Shown here: in pieces, positions 1-9,074 of the stretch
How the letters are laid out: each line of letters begins with the position of its first letter
Numbering within the stretch: the stretch's first letter is position 1
From: Erysipelothrix anatis
GTDB lineage: Bacteria; Bacillota_I; Bacilli_A; Erysipelotrichales; Erysipelotrichaceae
NCBI RefSeq assembly: GCF_009828745.1
Contig: NZ_WTSX01000006.1
Location: 62,001 to 126,000, forward strand
DNA length: 64,000 nt
Reading direction: 5' to 3'
Made by a program: the position numbers and the translations under genes
The notes under the pieces: model-generated
The model's input: the letters and a program-made list of their open reading frames with translations, nothing else
What the model was told of the DNA's origin: nothing
The model's database searches: none

Positions 1-1
1 C

Positions 2-355
2 TATATTCAATTAGTTAGGCCAGTATGGCTTGTAAGTTCTAGTGAATATATATTTGTTGGTTCAAAAGGTAACCAAGTTACACGACAATACATTCACAAT
101 ATGATAAAATTAAGAAGTAAGGAAATGAATTTAAGTACTGCTATTTCCGCCCATACTTTAAGACATGCATTTGCTACAAGCATTCTTGATGTTGGTGTAG
201 ATTTACGGGTGATTCAAGAGCTTTTGGGACACCAGGATATCCGCACAACTCAAATTTATACGCACGTATCAAAAGATGCACTCAAGAAAGAGTATGATCA
301 GTTTTTGGTCGGTACATTTGCTAATAAAGGAGGCAATACAGATGAAGAAATATAA
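2..355 (+). CDS. xerD: Site-specific tyrosine recombinase, XerD-like (C-terminal part)
   Basis: This is the C-terminal catalytic part of a tyrosine recombinase; the reading frame is open to the window edge, so the N-terminus is missing. Visible motifs are HTLRHAFAT (the H-x-x-R box), [15 protein letters not shown] with the second catalytic His and the nucleophilic Tyr near the C-terminus. XerC/XerD-family enzymes resolve chromosome dimers at dif sites. It overlaps the start of deoB by 14 nt. In Bacillus subtilis xerD (ripX) is also directly followed by the phosphopentomutase gene, which favours XerD over a phage integrase. No phage or attachment-site signal is seen beside it. Confidence 0.82.
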   Translation, partial: YIQLVRPVWLVSSSEYIFVGSKGNQVTRQYIHNMIKLRSKEMNLSTAISAHTLRHAFATSILDVGVDLRVIQELLGHQDIRTTQIYTHVSKDALKKEYDQFLVGTFANKGGNTDEEI

Positions 356-1529
356 TCGTATAATTACCATAGTTATGGATTCAGTCGGAGCAGGTGCTGC
401 TCATGATGCTGAAAAATTTGGTGACTTAGGTTCCGATACACTTGGTCATATCGCAGAGCGTATGAATGGCCTTAATATGCCAAATATGGAAAAACTAGGA
501 CTTGGAAATTTACATAAAATTCAAGGTGTAAACCCTGTTGATCATCCTGCAGCTTACTATACAAAAATGATTGAAGCTTCAAACGGAAAAGATACAATGA
601 CAGGTCACTGGGAAATGATGGGACTTAATATTCAAAATCCATTCATTACGTTTACCGAAACTGGTTTCCCTAAAGAACTTTTAGATGAACTTGAAGCACG
701 TACTGGTTATGGAATCATTGGTAATAAGTCAGCAAGTGGAACAGAGATTCTCGACGAACTTGGTGAAGAACACATGGCTACTAAGAAAATGATTGTTTAT
801 ACATCAGCAGACTCCGTACTCCAAATTGCTGCTCACGAAGAAGTTTTTGGATTGGATGAGTTGTATCGTGTATGCGAGATTGCTCGTGAATTAACCATGA
901 AAGACGATTGGAAAGTAGGACGTGTCATCGCAAGACCGTTTGTTGGACCTCGTAAAGGTGAATTTGCACGTACATCCAACCGTCATGATTACGCGCTAAA
1001 ACCATTTGGCAAGACAGCACTCGATTCCTTGAAAGCAATTGGAAAAGATGTAATCAGTGTAGGGAAAATTGTTGATATTTTTGATAATGAAGGAATTACA
1101 GAGTCATTCCGCACTAAGAGCAATTCTCATGGAATGGAAGAAACAATTCGTATTGTTAAAGATGTTGATTTTAATGGATTCTTATTTGTTAACTTAGTTG
1201 ATTTCGATGCATTGTACGGACACCGTCGTAATCCAATTGGCTACGGTGAAGCTCTTGAAACGTTCGATAAAGAACTCGGTCAATTATTACCATTCATTAA
1301 AGAGGATGACTTACTCATCATCACTGCTGACCATGGTAACGACCCAATTCATCATGGAACCGATCATACACGTGAGGAAGTTCCAGTACTTTACTACTCA
1401 CCATCATTTGAGGGTAGTGGCATGCTTCCCAAAAATGAAACGTTTGCGGACCTTGGTGCAACAGTAGCCGATAACTTCGGTGCAGAACCAACAGCAAATG
1501 GTCACTCCGTACTGTCACTACTCAAATAG
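342..1529 (+). CDS. deoB: Phosphopentomutase
   Basis: Converts (deoxy)ribose 1-phosphate to the 5-phosphate, linking nucleoside breakdown to central metabolism; cytosolic, Mn-dependent, alkaline-phosphatase superfamily. The 395-residue product has DSVGAG near residue 13 (metal ligand), GKDTMTGHW with the phosphorylated Thr at about residue 85, and ITADHGNDP near the C-terminus. Length is typical. The start is the ATG behind the strong AAAGGAGG site; a longer upstream reading would run back into xerD. Translation is probably coupled to xerD through the overlap. An intrinsic terminator follows at once. Confidence 0.96.
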   Translation: MKKYNRIITIVMDSVGAGAAHDAEKFGDLGSDTLGHIAERMNGLNMPNMEKLGLGNLHKIQGVNPVDHPAAYYTKMIEASNGKDTMTGHWEMMGLNIQNPFITFTETGFPKELLDELEARTGYGIIGNKSASGTEILDELGEEHMATKKMIVYTSADSVLQIAAHEEVFGLDELYRVCEIARELTMKDDWKVGRVIARPFVGPRKGEFARTSNRHDYALKPFGKTALDSLKAIGKDVISVGKIVDIFDNEGITESFRTKSNSHGMEETIRIVKDVDFNGFLFVNLVDFDALYGHRRNPIGYGEALETFDKELGQLLPFIKEDDLLIITADHGNDPIHHGTDHTREEVPVLYYSPSFEGSGMLPKNETFADLGATVADNFGAEPTANGHSVLSLLK

Positions 1530-1532
1530 TTT

Positions 1533-1556
1533 AAAACCGCGAAAGCGGTTTTTTAT
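1533..1556 (+). terminator. Intrinsic terminator after deoB
   Basis: AAACCGC-GAAA-GCGGTTTTTT hairpin with a GAAA tetraloop and a T-run, starting 4 nt after the deoB stop codon. Confidence 0.9.
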
Positions 1557-1681
1557 TAGTCTTATTAATAATTAATCAAATTGCTAAGTAGTTCATCGAC
1601 TTCGGATATATTTAAGTTACATAATATACATTATGCGAAGTACCTAATAAAAGAGAAAAACAGTCGGTTAATTCAGACTGT

Positions 1682-1993
1682 TTAAGGTTTAATATATGCA
1701 AAACCTGTAAGTTGCAATTGAGTTAATGAATAAACACCAGCTGGCACAACTTTTACGCCCTCAAGGACATAATCAATATCATGTGCCTTCATTGCATTGT
1801 TACATGCATACACAGTAACTTTTTCCATTGCAACCAATTTGACAATCTGTGGACTGTCTTTAACGACTTTAATAGCTGGACCATTGATTACAAGAATAAT
1901 TTGTTCAATGGGTTCAAATACGAGTAAGTTTTCGATATTAGCCACTGCAGCATCTAAATTCTGTACATCATTTACGTGAAATACTGTTTTCAT
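1682..1993 (-). CDS. DsrE/DsrF-like family small protein
   Basis: A 103-residue soluble protein with the alternating beta/alpha pattern of the DsrE/YchN fold: an N-terminal strand, a helix beginning at DAAVANIENLL, a strand EQIILVINGPAI, a later strand KVTVYACNNAM carrying a single Cys (about residue 64), and a C-terminal strand KVVPAGV. Family members take part in sulfur relay or bind nucleotides, but many stand-alone copies have no known role. Start supported by AGGAGG 7 nt upstream. It stands alone; no sulfur-relay partners are adjacent. Function unassigned. Confidence 0.7.
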   Translation of the reverse strand: MKTVFHVNDVQNLDAAVANIENLLVFEPIEQIILVINGPAIKVVKDSPQIVKLVAMEKVTVYACNNAMKAHDIDYVLEGVKVVPAGVYSLTQLQLTGFAYIKP

Positions 1994-2043
1994 ATGATAA
2001 ACCTCCTATAACTCATTATATCAAGATTTTAATCACGAAGATA

Positions 2044-2406
2044 TTATTGAACGCGATACATTGTATATGTACCAGAATTAACCAAACGGTCGTGATCGTC
2101 AAAAATATTAACTTCCACGAGACATATTTTCGATGTTCTCGAAATTACTCGCGCTTTTGCGTAAATATGACCTGATTTAACAGCAACCATAAAGTGAATG
2201 TTTGCATTAAGCGTCACATAATTTGATCCATTGCTACGAGCTGCAATTCCTGCAGCTGAATCTGCCATTGAAAAATATAAACCCCCATGAAAATAGCCAT
2301 AATAGTTTGTTAATTTTTCACTAAATTCGACTCGGGTTGTTGCGAAATCAATGCCTGAATCGACTACTTCAATATCATTGTTTGTCATGTAATTATTAAT
2401 ATGCAT
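2044..2406 (-). CDS. PaaI-type hotdog-fold acyl-CoA thioesterase
   Basis: 120 residues with the hotdog thioesterase signature: HGGLYFSMADSAAG at residues 40-53 (His-Gly-Gly turn followed by the helix carrying Asp49), then strands ending in GTYTMYRV. Hydrolyses an acyl-CoA or similar thioester; the substrate cannot be read from sequence. Start supported by GAGG 7 nt before the ATG. It lies just upstream of the DsrE-like gene on the same strand (50 nt gap), so the two may be co-transcribed. Confidence 0.8.
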   Translation of the reverse strand: MHINNYMTNNDIEVVDSGIDFATTRVEFSEKLTNYYGYFHGGLYFSMADSAAGIAARSNGSNYVTLNANIHFMVAVKSGHIYAKARVISRTSKICLVEVNIFDDHDRLVNSGTYTMYRVQ

Positions 2407-2436
2407 TTTGTAACCTCACTGTGATAATTCTATCAT

Positions 2437-2461
2437 AAAAAAGACACCAAAGTGTCTTTTT
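2437..2461 (-). terminator. Intrinsic terminator after the LicB-like gene
   Basis: AAAAGACAC-CAAA-GTGTCTTTT palindrome overlapping the end of the transporter gene; on the minus strand it is followed by a T-run. Confidence 0.85.
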
Positions 2462-3428
2462 AACTGTTTTCTTGTGCTTCAGCTTGTGAAGTTTTTAGAA
2501 ATGGAATGAGTTCAGTTGGATCATCCATGCTCATGATGGCACCAATAAAGATTATGATTACAAATACAAGTGTTTTGAAGTCGAAATCTCCCATTAAAAT
2601 ATAGCTAAACAGGAATGCCCAAGCTGGATATGTGATATTTAAACCCATAGCTTTACCAGGTCCAATTAGCGCAATTGCCTTGTAGTAGAACAAGTATGAA
2701 ATGGATCCAATAATACCTGTAAAAAGAATCAACCATAAACTTGGATTTGTGAGTCCAATTAGTGATATTTTATCGTAACCAATTATTGGAATAATGATCA
2801 AGCCATATGTTAAAAAGCTTACCATTTGTCGAATTGCAAGAGCAATTTCTGCTGGAACGTCATCTTTTAAAGCAGCGCCAATGATAACTGCTTCACTACC
2901 CCACCCTATGACACACATTAAGGCAAAGAATAATCCTGCCATCATATTTGGAATATCTCCAATTGTACTTAAACCCATAAAAACGATTGCTGCGATGGAT
3001 AGTATGATCCCTACAATGGCTCTCGGTTTTAGTTTTTCTTTTAGAATGATGTATCCTAAAACAAGACCAAAGGCCGGATAAATCGCTGAAATGCTTGCTG
3101 ATATCGAAGGTCCTAAATTTCTAATTGATAAAATATAACCTGTCATTCCTATTGGTCCACCAAGAAGTGCGGCCCCAATGATTACGAGCCCTGCTTTAGA
3201 ACGTAGAGTTGATAGAAATTGCTTATGCTTCCCAAGAACTAGGATAATGACCATCAAAAAGGCAAACGATGCGCCATCATGGAGAAACGTTGTAATCAAA
3301 GGTGCTGTTTCTGCAAGTGTTGTAAGAAATAATGTGGAAGAGGTCGCAATTCCAAGTAAAACTGTATCAAGTCCCCAAAAAAGACCTGACCCAAGACCGA
3401 TTAATGTACCATTACGCTTCATGTTCAC
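2460..3428 (-). CDS. licB: LicB-like choline permease (DMT/EamA superfamily)
   Basis: A 322-residue integral membrane protein with about ten hydrophobic segments arranged as two EamA repeats, as in drug/metabolite transporters. Its start overlaps the end of the HTH-LicC-LicA gene by 17 nt, so the two are translationally coupled. In pneumococcus and Haemophilus the lic locus pairs choline kinase and cytidylyltransferase with LicB, a DMT-type choline importer. Context and family therefore support high-affinity choline uptake for phosphocholine decoration. Specificity is inferred; DMT proteins alone do not reveal substrate. Confidence 0.82.
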   Translation of the reverse strand: MNMKRNGTLIGLGSGLFWGLDTVLLGIATSSTLFLTTLAETAPLITTFLHDGASFAFLMVIILVLGKHKQFLSTLRSKAGLVIIGAALLGGPIGMTGYILSIRNLGPSISASISAIYPAFGLVLGYIILKEKLKPRAIVGIILSIAAIVFMGLSTIGDIPNMMAGLFFALMCVIGWGSEAVIIGAALKDDVPAEIALAIRQMVSFLTYGLIIIPIIGYDKISLIGLTNPSLWLILFTGIIGSISYLFYYKAIALIGPGKAMGLNITYPAWAFLFSYILMGDFDFKTLVFVIIIFIGAIMSMDDPTELIPFLKTSQAEAQENS

Positions 3429-5193
3429 TCCTATTAAATTCTAAGAATTTTCTACCATAAGTTCGTGCATACTGATATTGTTCAAGGCCGTATGTTCCAA
3501 AGTTCTCACCTTTTGCTTCCTTGAATAAAGTCCAGAGCGCCCACAGGAATCCACCAAGAGCGACATAACCATAAACGAGATGTTGTTGGGCGTCGGTAGG
3601 TTGTTCCTCTAAATAAATCGCAGTTATATCATCAATTTGAGTTTGATTGAATCCACTATAAATTGCATGCATTGCAAGATCAAGATAAGGGTCTGCCATT
3701 GCTGCATATTCCCAATCTATTAGTTTAATCGTTCCATCTTGGATTTTGATAAAGTTATCGATAACTGGATCGATATGTGCCAGAACCTTAGGTCGATTCA
3801 TGGCTTCAATAATTGTAACGACGTCTTCAACAATACTTGATACTTCATCAAAGTCCTCAAAGTATGTAGCATCAGCATCATCGCAAAGCGACTTATAGAA
3901 TTTAATACGCTCACTTAGTACAAATTCGTGATCGACATGAAGATTACTTGTATGTAAGTTGCGTAGGATTCCGAAGGCTGTTGGGTAATCATCGTATGTT
4001 ATTGGTTTTGCACCATCATAGAAGCGCGAAATCTTATACCCAGTATCCGGATTAAAGTAATACAGGCTATCTGCGATACGAAGCGGATCAATTTGAGTAT
4101 AGACATCCCCTTCTTCCTTTCGGTTAATGAGGGCGTCTGTACCGCGTCCAGGCATTCTGAATACAAAGCGTTTGTTTCGAACTGTAAAAAGGAAAGAATC
4201 GTTTGTCATCCCTTTTTTCAGTGTTTGAATATCACTTATTTCAAGTGGTGTAATATTATAGACATCACAAATAATACTAATGATTCGGCTTTGAGAATCA
4301 TCTTGGTACGCTGCATCAAATTCTCGAAGTTGTTCAAAAGTATCAAATTCGTAAATGATTGAATTTTCAAAAATATTCGCATAGATTGGAAAATCTTTTA
4401 AATGATCCGCAATTGAATTCTCCCAGAAGAAACCTGATTTAAAACTCAATCGACTATCATTTTGAACATAATGGGATAATGCCCGAGCCTCTTCTTTGGC
4501 AATATAGGATGGTCCATAAATTGTATTTACAGTTGTTGCCTCGGAATCACCTATAATCGCTGTAACACGTTTGTTTGTGCCAGTTTCAATCGACCAATAC
4601 GTTGGTTTGTTTGGATCATTAACTGCACCAATCCATGATTGAAATTCATATTTATTAAAAATGTTCTCCGTAAAATATACATCCGACGGGATGATATAAG
4701 TATTTCTAATTTGGCTCGAGGCTAACGAAAGCGAAGTTACACTATTCGTTGCATCAAACTGGGGGTTGTAGATAAGTTTTACGCCATACTTATCGCTCAG
4801 ATACTCCATTTTTTCTTTCATGTACCCAATAACAACTGTGACATCGTAAATTTCGCGTTCATGCAATTGTTCGATGAGACGTTCAATAAGACGTTCTCCT
4901 TTAACGCGTAGTAAAGCTTTGGGCTTATCAAATGATAATGGAACAATACGTTCACCAATCCCAGCAGCTAAAATAATCGCGCTATCTACACGATATTCCT
5001 TAAGTAATTCCATTCCTTGGGTTGTAATGTGATATGGAACAACCTGTGCTTCGATTAATTGTTGCTCTTGTAGTTCCGTTACAATACGATTTATTTTCCC
5101 AAGTGAGATATTCAACTGCATACTTAATTGACGTTGATTCGCCAAAGAAGTTTCGCTAATGAGCCTCAGTGTTCTTAATAAGTCTATATTCAT
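3412..5193 (-). CDS. HTH-LicC-LicA fusion: choline-phosphate cytidylyltransferase/choline kinase (copy 1)
   Basis: 593 residues in three parts. Residues 1-65 are a MarR-like winged helix (NQRQLSMQLNISLGKINRI). Residues 70-300 are a LicC-type nucleotidyltransferase (AIILAAGIGERIVPL, then PKALL; later PSDVYF). Residues 310-590 are a LicA/aminoglycoside-phosphotransferase fold kinase (KKGMTNDSF phosphate loop, HIDPVIDN catalytic loop, IDWEYA metal motif). It should phosphorylate choline and convert it to CDP-choline, with a DNA-binding domain that may sense the product. Downstream and coupled is licB. A paralogue of the same architecture lies at 28844-30610. No LicD transferase is nearby. Confidence 0.9.
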   Translation of the reverse strand: MNIDLLRTLRLISETSLANQRQLSMQLNISLGKINRIVTELQEQQLIEAQVVPYHITTQGMELLKEYRVDSAIILAAGIGERIVPLSFDKPKALLRVKGERLIERLIEQLHEREIYDVTVVIGYMKEKMEYLSDKYGVKLIYNPQFDATNSVTSLSLASSQIRNTYIIPSDVYFTENIFNKYEFQSWIGAVNDPNKPTYWSIETGTNKRVTAIIGDSEATTVNTIYGPSYIAKEEARALSHYVQNDSRLSFKSGFFWENSIADHLKDFPIYANIFENSIIYEFDTFEQLREFDAAYQDDSQSRIISIICDVYNITPLEISDIQTLKKGMTNDSFLFTVRNKRFVFRMPGRGTDALINRKEEGDVYTQIDPLRIADSLYYFNPDTGYKISRFYDGAKPITYDDYPTAFGILRNLHTSNLHVDHEFVLSERIKFYKSLCDDADATYFEDFDEVSSIVEDVVTIIEAMNRPKVLAHIDPVIDNFIKIQDGTIKLIDWEYAAMADPYLDLAMHAIYSGFNQTQIDDITAIYLEEQPTDAQQHLVYGYVALGGFLWALWTLFKEAKGENFGTYGLEQYQYARTYGRKFLEFNRSEHEA

Positions 5194-5302
5194 TCCTTAA
5201 AACTCCATTCGTTCATTTCCTTATATTTTACACAGTTTATTGAACAAAAGCCATCTTTGAGCTCTATTTTGATTAATAAAATGATAATGTTAGCTTTATA
5301 AA

Positions 5303-5340
5303 CAAATAAAAAGCACTGATTGGTGTTTCAATCAGTGCTG
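5303..5340 (-). terminator. Intrinsic terminator of the polysaccharide operon
   Basis: Perfect 10-bp stem AGCACTGATT/AATCAGTGCT with an 8-nt loop. On the minus strand it is followed by TTTTTATTTG. It lies just after murJ, closing the long minus-strand unit. Confidence 0.9.
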
Positions 5341-5357
5341 AGGTTGGATTCTAAATA

Positions 5358-6860
5358 TTAGCGTTGTTTGAATGAGATTACTAAATCATTAATGACGTCC
5401 ACTTTTAGAATAATTAGAGCTATAAGATATGAGACTGCTGCAACTGCTATGGTAACCACAAGTGCAATTTTATCTGACATCATACCTACAAACATAGTAT
5501 GGCCAAACTTGACAACAACTCCCATTAGTATAGCCGCAAGTACGACCTTACCTAATTCTTTAAAGAATAATTGATAATTAAAGTTATCAAATAAACGAAT
5601 GGCTAGTGAGAGCAGCGTAATCATACCGATAGTTGATGCAATAGCCATTGCTAAAGTGATCCCGTGTAAGCCAATCATATTTGCTAATAAGAGGCCAAGT
5701 CCGATTTGGATTGAAATATTCATAATAGAAATAAGCATCGGTGTACGTGTGTTTTGGAATGAATAAAACACGCGAGCGAGTAAGCCATAAACTGAATAAC
5801 TAACGAGTCCTAAGCTGTACATTTTAAATACAGGAGCAAGAACGAGAACTTCATCCATACTGAATTCACCACGCATGTATACAAATTCAACGATTGGTTG
5901 TGCCAATAATACCATTCCTAACGCACATGGAATGATGAAAATGAGTAATGAGCTTAGCGAATGTTGAAATTCGTGTTCAGCTTTATCCATTTCTCGGTTG
6001 GCTACAGCTGCGGATAGGGTTGGATACATGACAGATACGATTGCCATACCGAAGATTCCCTCAACCATACCTCCAATTTTTGTTGCGTAGTTGACATGTG
6101 AGATACCACCATTAATCCCCGATGCGAGACCTTGGTTAACTAAGCCTCCAATTGTTGAGGTTGCTGAACCGATAATGAGTGGAATCGCAAGGATAAGCAT
6201 AGTATGTAAGTGCTTGTCGTGTAGATCAAGGTGAAACTTAAACTTAAATCCTTTTCTTCGAGCATAGAGCATGATGAGAAGCGCTTGTGTTCCATATGCG
6301 AATAGTATTCCGTACGGAAGAATATTAACCGATGTAGATTTAGATAAAATGATTGTTCCAATCAGGATGATATTCATTGGGAAAGCAAGTGCTACTGGAA
6401 ATAAGAAACTTTTACGGATTTGTAAAAATCCAGTTAGTATTTGAATAACACAAGTAAACATAACCGTAAAGATGGCTACTTTCGTGAATGGAATCATATA
6501 AGAAAGTGCTTCTGGAGTTGCTAATGGTACAAGGATTGATATAAATTGCTCCGTAAATATGAATACAAGAGCACTGACGATAATAGCAATGACGAGCATG
6601 ACATTTTGAACATTATTTGTAAATTCAATCGCACGTTCTTCCCCATCTTCGCGTTCAATCCGTGTAAACATTGGAATAAATCCAGTTACGAATGCAGCAA
6701 CAAAGACTGAAAACAATGTCGATTGAAGGTTATAAGCAAATATAAATGAATCTGAAATGGCACCTGCGCCATAGGTTGTTGATAATGTTATTTCTCGAGC
6801 GAAACCAAACAGTTTCGATAGGATGGACAATAACATCATTAAAATGGTAATTCGTTTCAT
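5358..6860 (-). CDS. murJ: MurJ/MviN-family lipid-linked oligosaccharide flippase
   Basis: 500 residues with about 14 membrane segments and the MOP/MurJ N-terminal pattern SKLFGFAREITLSTTYGAGAISDSF. MurJ flips lipid II across the membrane; relatives inside glycan loci can flip capsule or teichoic repeat units. No other Wzx-type flippase is found in this locus, and the gene is joined to the upstream glycosyltransferase by an ATGA overlap, so it may serve the surface polysaccharide rather than peptidoglycan. Whether a second murJ exists elsewhere cannot be seen here. It is the last gene before a strong terminator. Confidence 0.88.
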   Translation of the reverse strand: MKRITILMMLLSILSKLFGFAREITLSTTYGAGAISDSFIFAYNLQSTLFSVFVAAFVTGFIPMFTRIEREDGEERAIEFTNNVQNVMLVIAIIVSALVFIFTEQFISILVPLATPEALSYMIPFTKVAIFTVMFTCVIQILTGFLQIRKSFLFPVALAFPMNIILIGTIILSKSTSVNILPYGILFAYGTQALLIMLYARRKGFKFKFHLDLHDKHLHTMLILAIPLIIGSATSTIGGLVNQGLASGINGGISHVNYATKIGGMVEGIFGMAIVSVMYPTLSAAVANREMDKAEHEFQHSLSSLLIFIIPCALGMVLLAQPIVEFVYMRGEFSMDEVLVLAPVFKMYSLGLVSYSVYGLLARVFYSFQNTRTPMLISIMNISIQIGLGLLLANMIGLHGITLAMAIASTIGMITLLSLAIRLFDNFNYQLFFKELGKVVLAAILMGVVVKFGHTMFVGMMSDKIALVVTIAVAAVSYLIALIILKVDVINDLVISFKQR

Positions 6861-8026
6861 CTTAACTCCTTTTTGACTGAATGGTTTTCGATAAGAGCCA
6901 ACCAGCTGTTTTGTATATATTCCTTAGTGTATTTTTGTGACGTTTTTTGAGCATTGCGAGACATTGTGTCACGCATTGTGTCGTCTGTTGCAAGTAATGC
7001 CAATTTATCAGCGAAACTTTGAGCATCATTTTCTTTGATCAAATATCCATCAACACCATCAGTAATGATTGCTGATGGTGATGCGCGAACATCATATGCT
7101 ATAACTGGCGTATATTGACTCATAGCTTCAATAAGCACTAAACCAAAACCTTCTGAAATGGAAGTCAAAGCATAAGCTACTGATGAACCCATTTCTGTAA
7201 TTAAATCGGTATTATCTATGTTTCCTGGAAAAGACACAGTTGATGTAATCTGAAGCTTCGCTGCTTTGTCAATTAAATCGTTTCGTAGTGGCCCATCCCC
7301 ATATATTTTTAATTGATAATCTGGGTGTACTTCTACAAAAAGAGCCCAAATATCAAGGAGACGATCAAAGCCTTTATCTGCATGCAAACGACCGGCAGCT
7401 ATAACTTGTTTTTGTTTCATTGCTATTTGATTTGGCGATGCTACATCAATAAAGTTGGGCATCGTTGAACAATGCGTATGTTTGTTTGTGGGCATCATTA
7501 TTTCTTGTACCTCTTCAGTAAGTCCAGGTGTTAGAAGTAAGAAATCGTCGATATTTTGATAATGATATTTAAAGTCTTTAATCAGTCCTTCATCAAAGTT
7601 GTGGTCGTGATGAAGTTGTGCAATTTTGTGGACATTCTTATGACCGTACTTTGATAATAATACAGAATGTTCGTTTCGTGTCGAAATGATAGTCCCTGAC
7701 TCAATGCTTTTAATCGCCTGAATCATCGATTCTTTTTTGAGGCGTAACGTTTTAAATGCTTTAAGCCCCTCACTTAAGATTGAAAATGGGTTTTTCGACT
7801 TAACAGCTGCTTTGAAGGCATCACGATTTGGTGCATTTTCAGTCAAATAAGTGATTTTTACTGCACTATCCAAAGGATACGCCATAGGGCCTAGATTATA
7901 AGTACATAAAATTTCGACATTGTAATCAAATTCTACAAACATATTTGCTAGAGACGCAATAACTTTTTCGACACCTCCATGTTGCATATGAAGACTTGTA
8001 ATATAGATATTTCGCGAGTTATTCAT
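6857..8026 (-). CDS. Glycosyltransferase family 4
   Basis: 389 residues with the GT-B fold of GT4 retaining transferases: an N-terminal Rossmann half starting MNNSRNIYITSLHMQHGGVEK (Gly-rich loop at HGGVEKV), and a C-terminal donor half with AAGRLHADKGFDRLL and the E-x7-E motif in EGFGLVLIEAM. It would add one sugar to the lipid-linked repeat unit on the cytosolic face; donor and linkage are unknown. It starts exactly at the end of the sulfotransferase-like gene and overlaps murJ, so translation is tightly coupled. Confidence 0.87.
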   Translation of the reverse strand: MNNSRNIYITSLHMQHGGVEKVIASLANMFVEFDYNVEILCTYNLGPMAYPLDSAVKITYLTENAPNRDAFKAAVKSKNPFSILSEGLKAFKTLRLKKESMIQAIKSIESGTIISTRNEHSVLLSKYGHKNVHKIAQLHHDHNFDEGLIKDFKYHYQNIDDFLLLTPGLTEEVQEIMMPTNKHTHCSTMPNFIDVASPNQIAMKQKQVIAAGRLHADKGFDRLLDIWALFVEVHPDYQLKIYGDGPLRNDLIDKAAKLQITSTVSFPGNIDNTDLITEMGSSVAYALTSISEGFGLVLIEAMSQYTPVIAYDVRASPSAIITDGVDGYLIKENDAQSFADKLALLATDDTMRDTMSRNAQKTSQKYTKEYIQNSWLALIENHSVKKELR

Positions 8027-9072
8027 CAGAATGTGACCTTCTGATTTGCTTCACGTTCATATGGAAAATCAAACAAATAATCGCTTAATTCTTGTTCAAT
8101 GATCTTAACTTCTGCTTCGTACTCTACTCGATTGGTGAAGACTTGGGTATTATTGATTGAAATATCTGGATTGAAACTTTCAAATTTACGAACGTGAGCG
8201 GATTCATCTAATTCAAGTAGATTCATGATCTTTTGAATGGACGCATCATAGTCATAAATCAATGACTCGAAATTTATGCGTAGAATATTTGGATTGTCGA
8301 AAAGTTTTTCACTTTCACGCATACGTTTATAGTATTTGCAGAAGTGGACGACATCAGTTGGATAAGGAACAGATTCTCCAGATGCGATGTGAACGTATTT
8401 GTTTAATAAGAAGACATCTCGTGGATCACGCTCAACAACTACAACTTTAATGTGATCATTAAAATAGTTTTCATACCTGTGTAGGTTAAATGGTAATAAA
8501 AATTGGTCTAAAATGAGTGCCCTCTTGTCATTACCAATCATATGGAATAATTTATCCAAGTAAACCCTTGAAGCATCATAAAATTCTTCTGCAGTTGGTA
8601 TTGCTATCCACATTTCTGGATAAAGCAATGGTTTCTTACCTTTAACTTTATTCATTGTGACAAGTTTTAGAATACGATTCCATGTTAAACGAATTGCCAT
8701 TTTAAAGGTCGTATTCTCTTGATAGTACCAATACTGTGTTGTTTTGAGCGTTGTGATGGATTCCATGAACTCTTCTGTATGTTTCAAAAAGTCTTTGCCA
8801 AAGGTCTCGTTATAATGACCAACCCACCAGTATTTTTTGTTATAAAGCATTTTCATCGTATTATGGAATGAATGCATTGCTTCATCACTACGAATCGCAT
8901 TATTACCTACTAGTAATTTATCTTCTAGGTCGAATAGACCATTAGGACAGTGTAGGAATACGTACTCATGAGTACCGTAATCGGCAAAATAACCATCAAA
9001 TTCGGAGACAATATTTGTAATGGCTGATGACCCCGAACTCATATAACCTGTTGGTATTAGTATATTTTTCAT
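8026..9072 (-). CDS. Sulfotransferase-like protein of the polysaccharide locus
   Basis: 348 residues. An N-terminal P-loop-like PAPS 5'-phosphosulfate motif is seen at residues 9-18 (GYMSSGSSAI), and the 3'-phosphate motif VVVERDPRD at 211-219, the two hallmarks of PAPS-dependent sulfotransferases. Such an enzyme would move sulfate from PAPS to a glycan hydroxyl. It sits between a GT2 (2 nt gap) and a GT4 gene in the same operon, which makes the polysaccharide the likely acceptor. The overall fold is clear but the protein is divergent, and the catalytic base was not identified. Some bacterial members of this family have unknown donors. Confidence 0.68.
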   Translation of the reverse strand: MKNILIPTGYMSSGSSAITNIVSEFDGYFADYGTHEYVFLHCPNGLFDLEDKLLVGNNAIRSDEAMHSFHNTMKMLYNKKYWWVGHYNETFGKDFLKHTEEFMESITTLKTTQYWYYQENTTFKMAIRLTWNRILKLVTMNKVKGKKPLLYPEMWIAIPTAEEFYDASRVYLDKLFHMIGNDKRALILDQFLLPFNLHRYENYFNDHIKVVVVERDPRDVFLLNKYVHIASGESVPYPTDVVHFCKYYKRMRESEKLFDNPNILRINFESLIYDYDASIQKIMNLLELDESAHVRKFESFNPDISINNTQVFTNRVEYEAEVKIIEQELSDYLFDFPYEREANQKVTF

Positions 9073-9074
9073 AT

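Noticed and set aside
2-355. Phage integrase and prophage boundary
   Set aside because: The recombinase fragment is directly linked to deoB as in other Firmicutes xerD loci, and no phage genes or att repeats are present.
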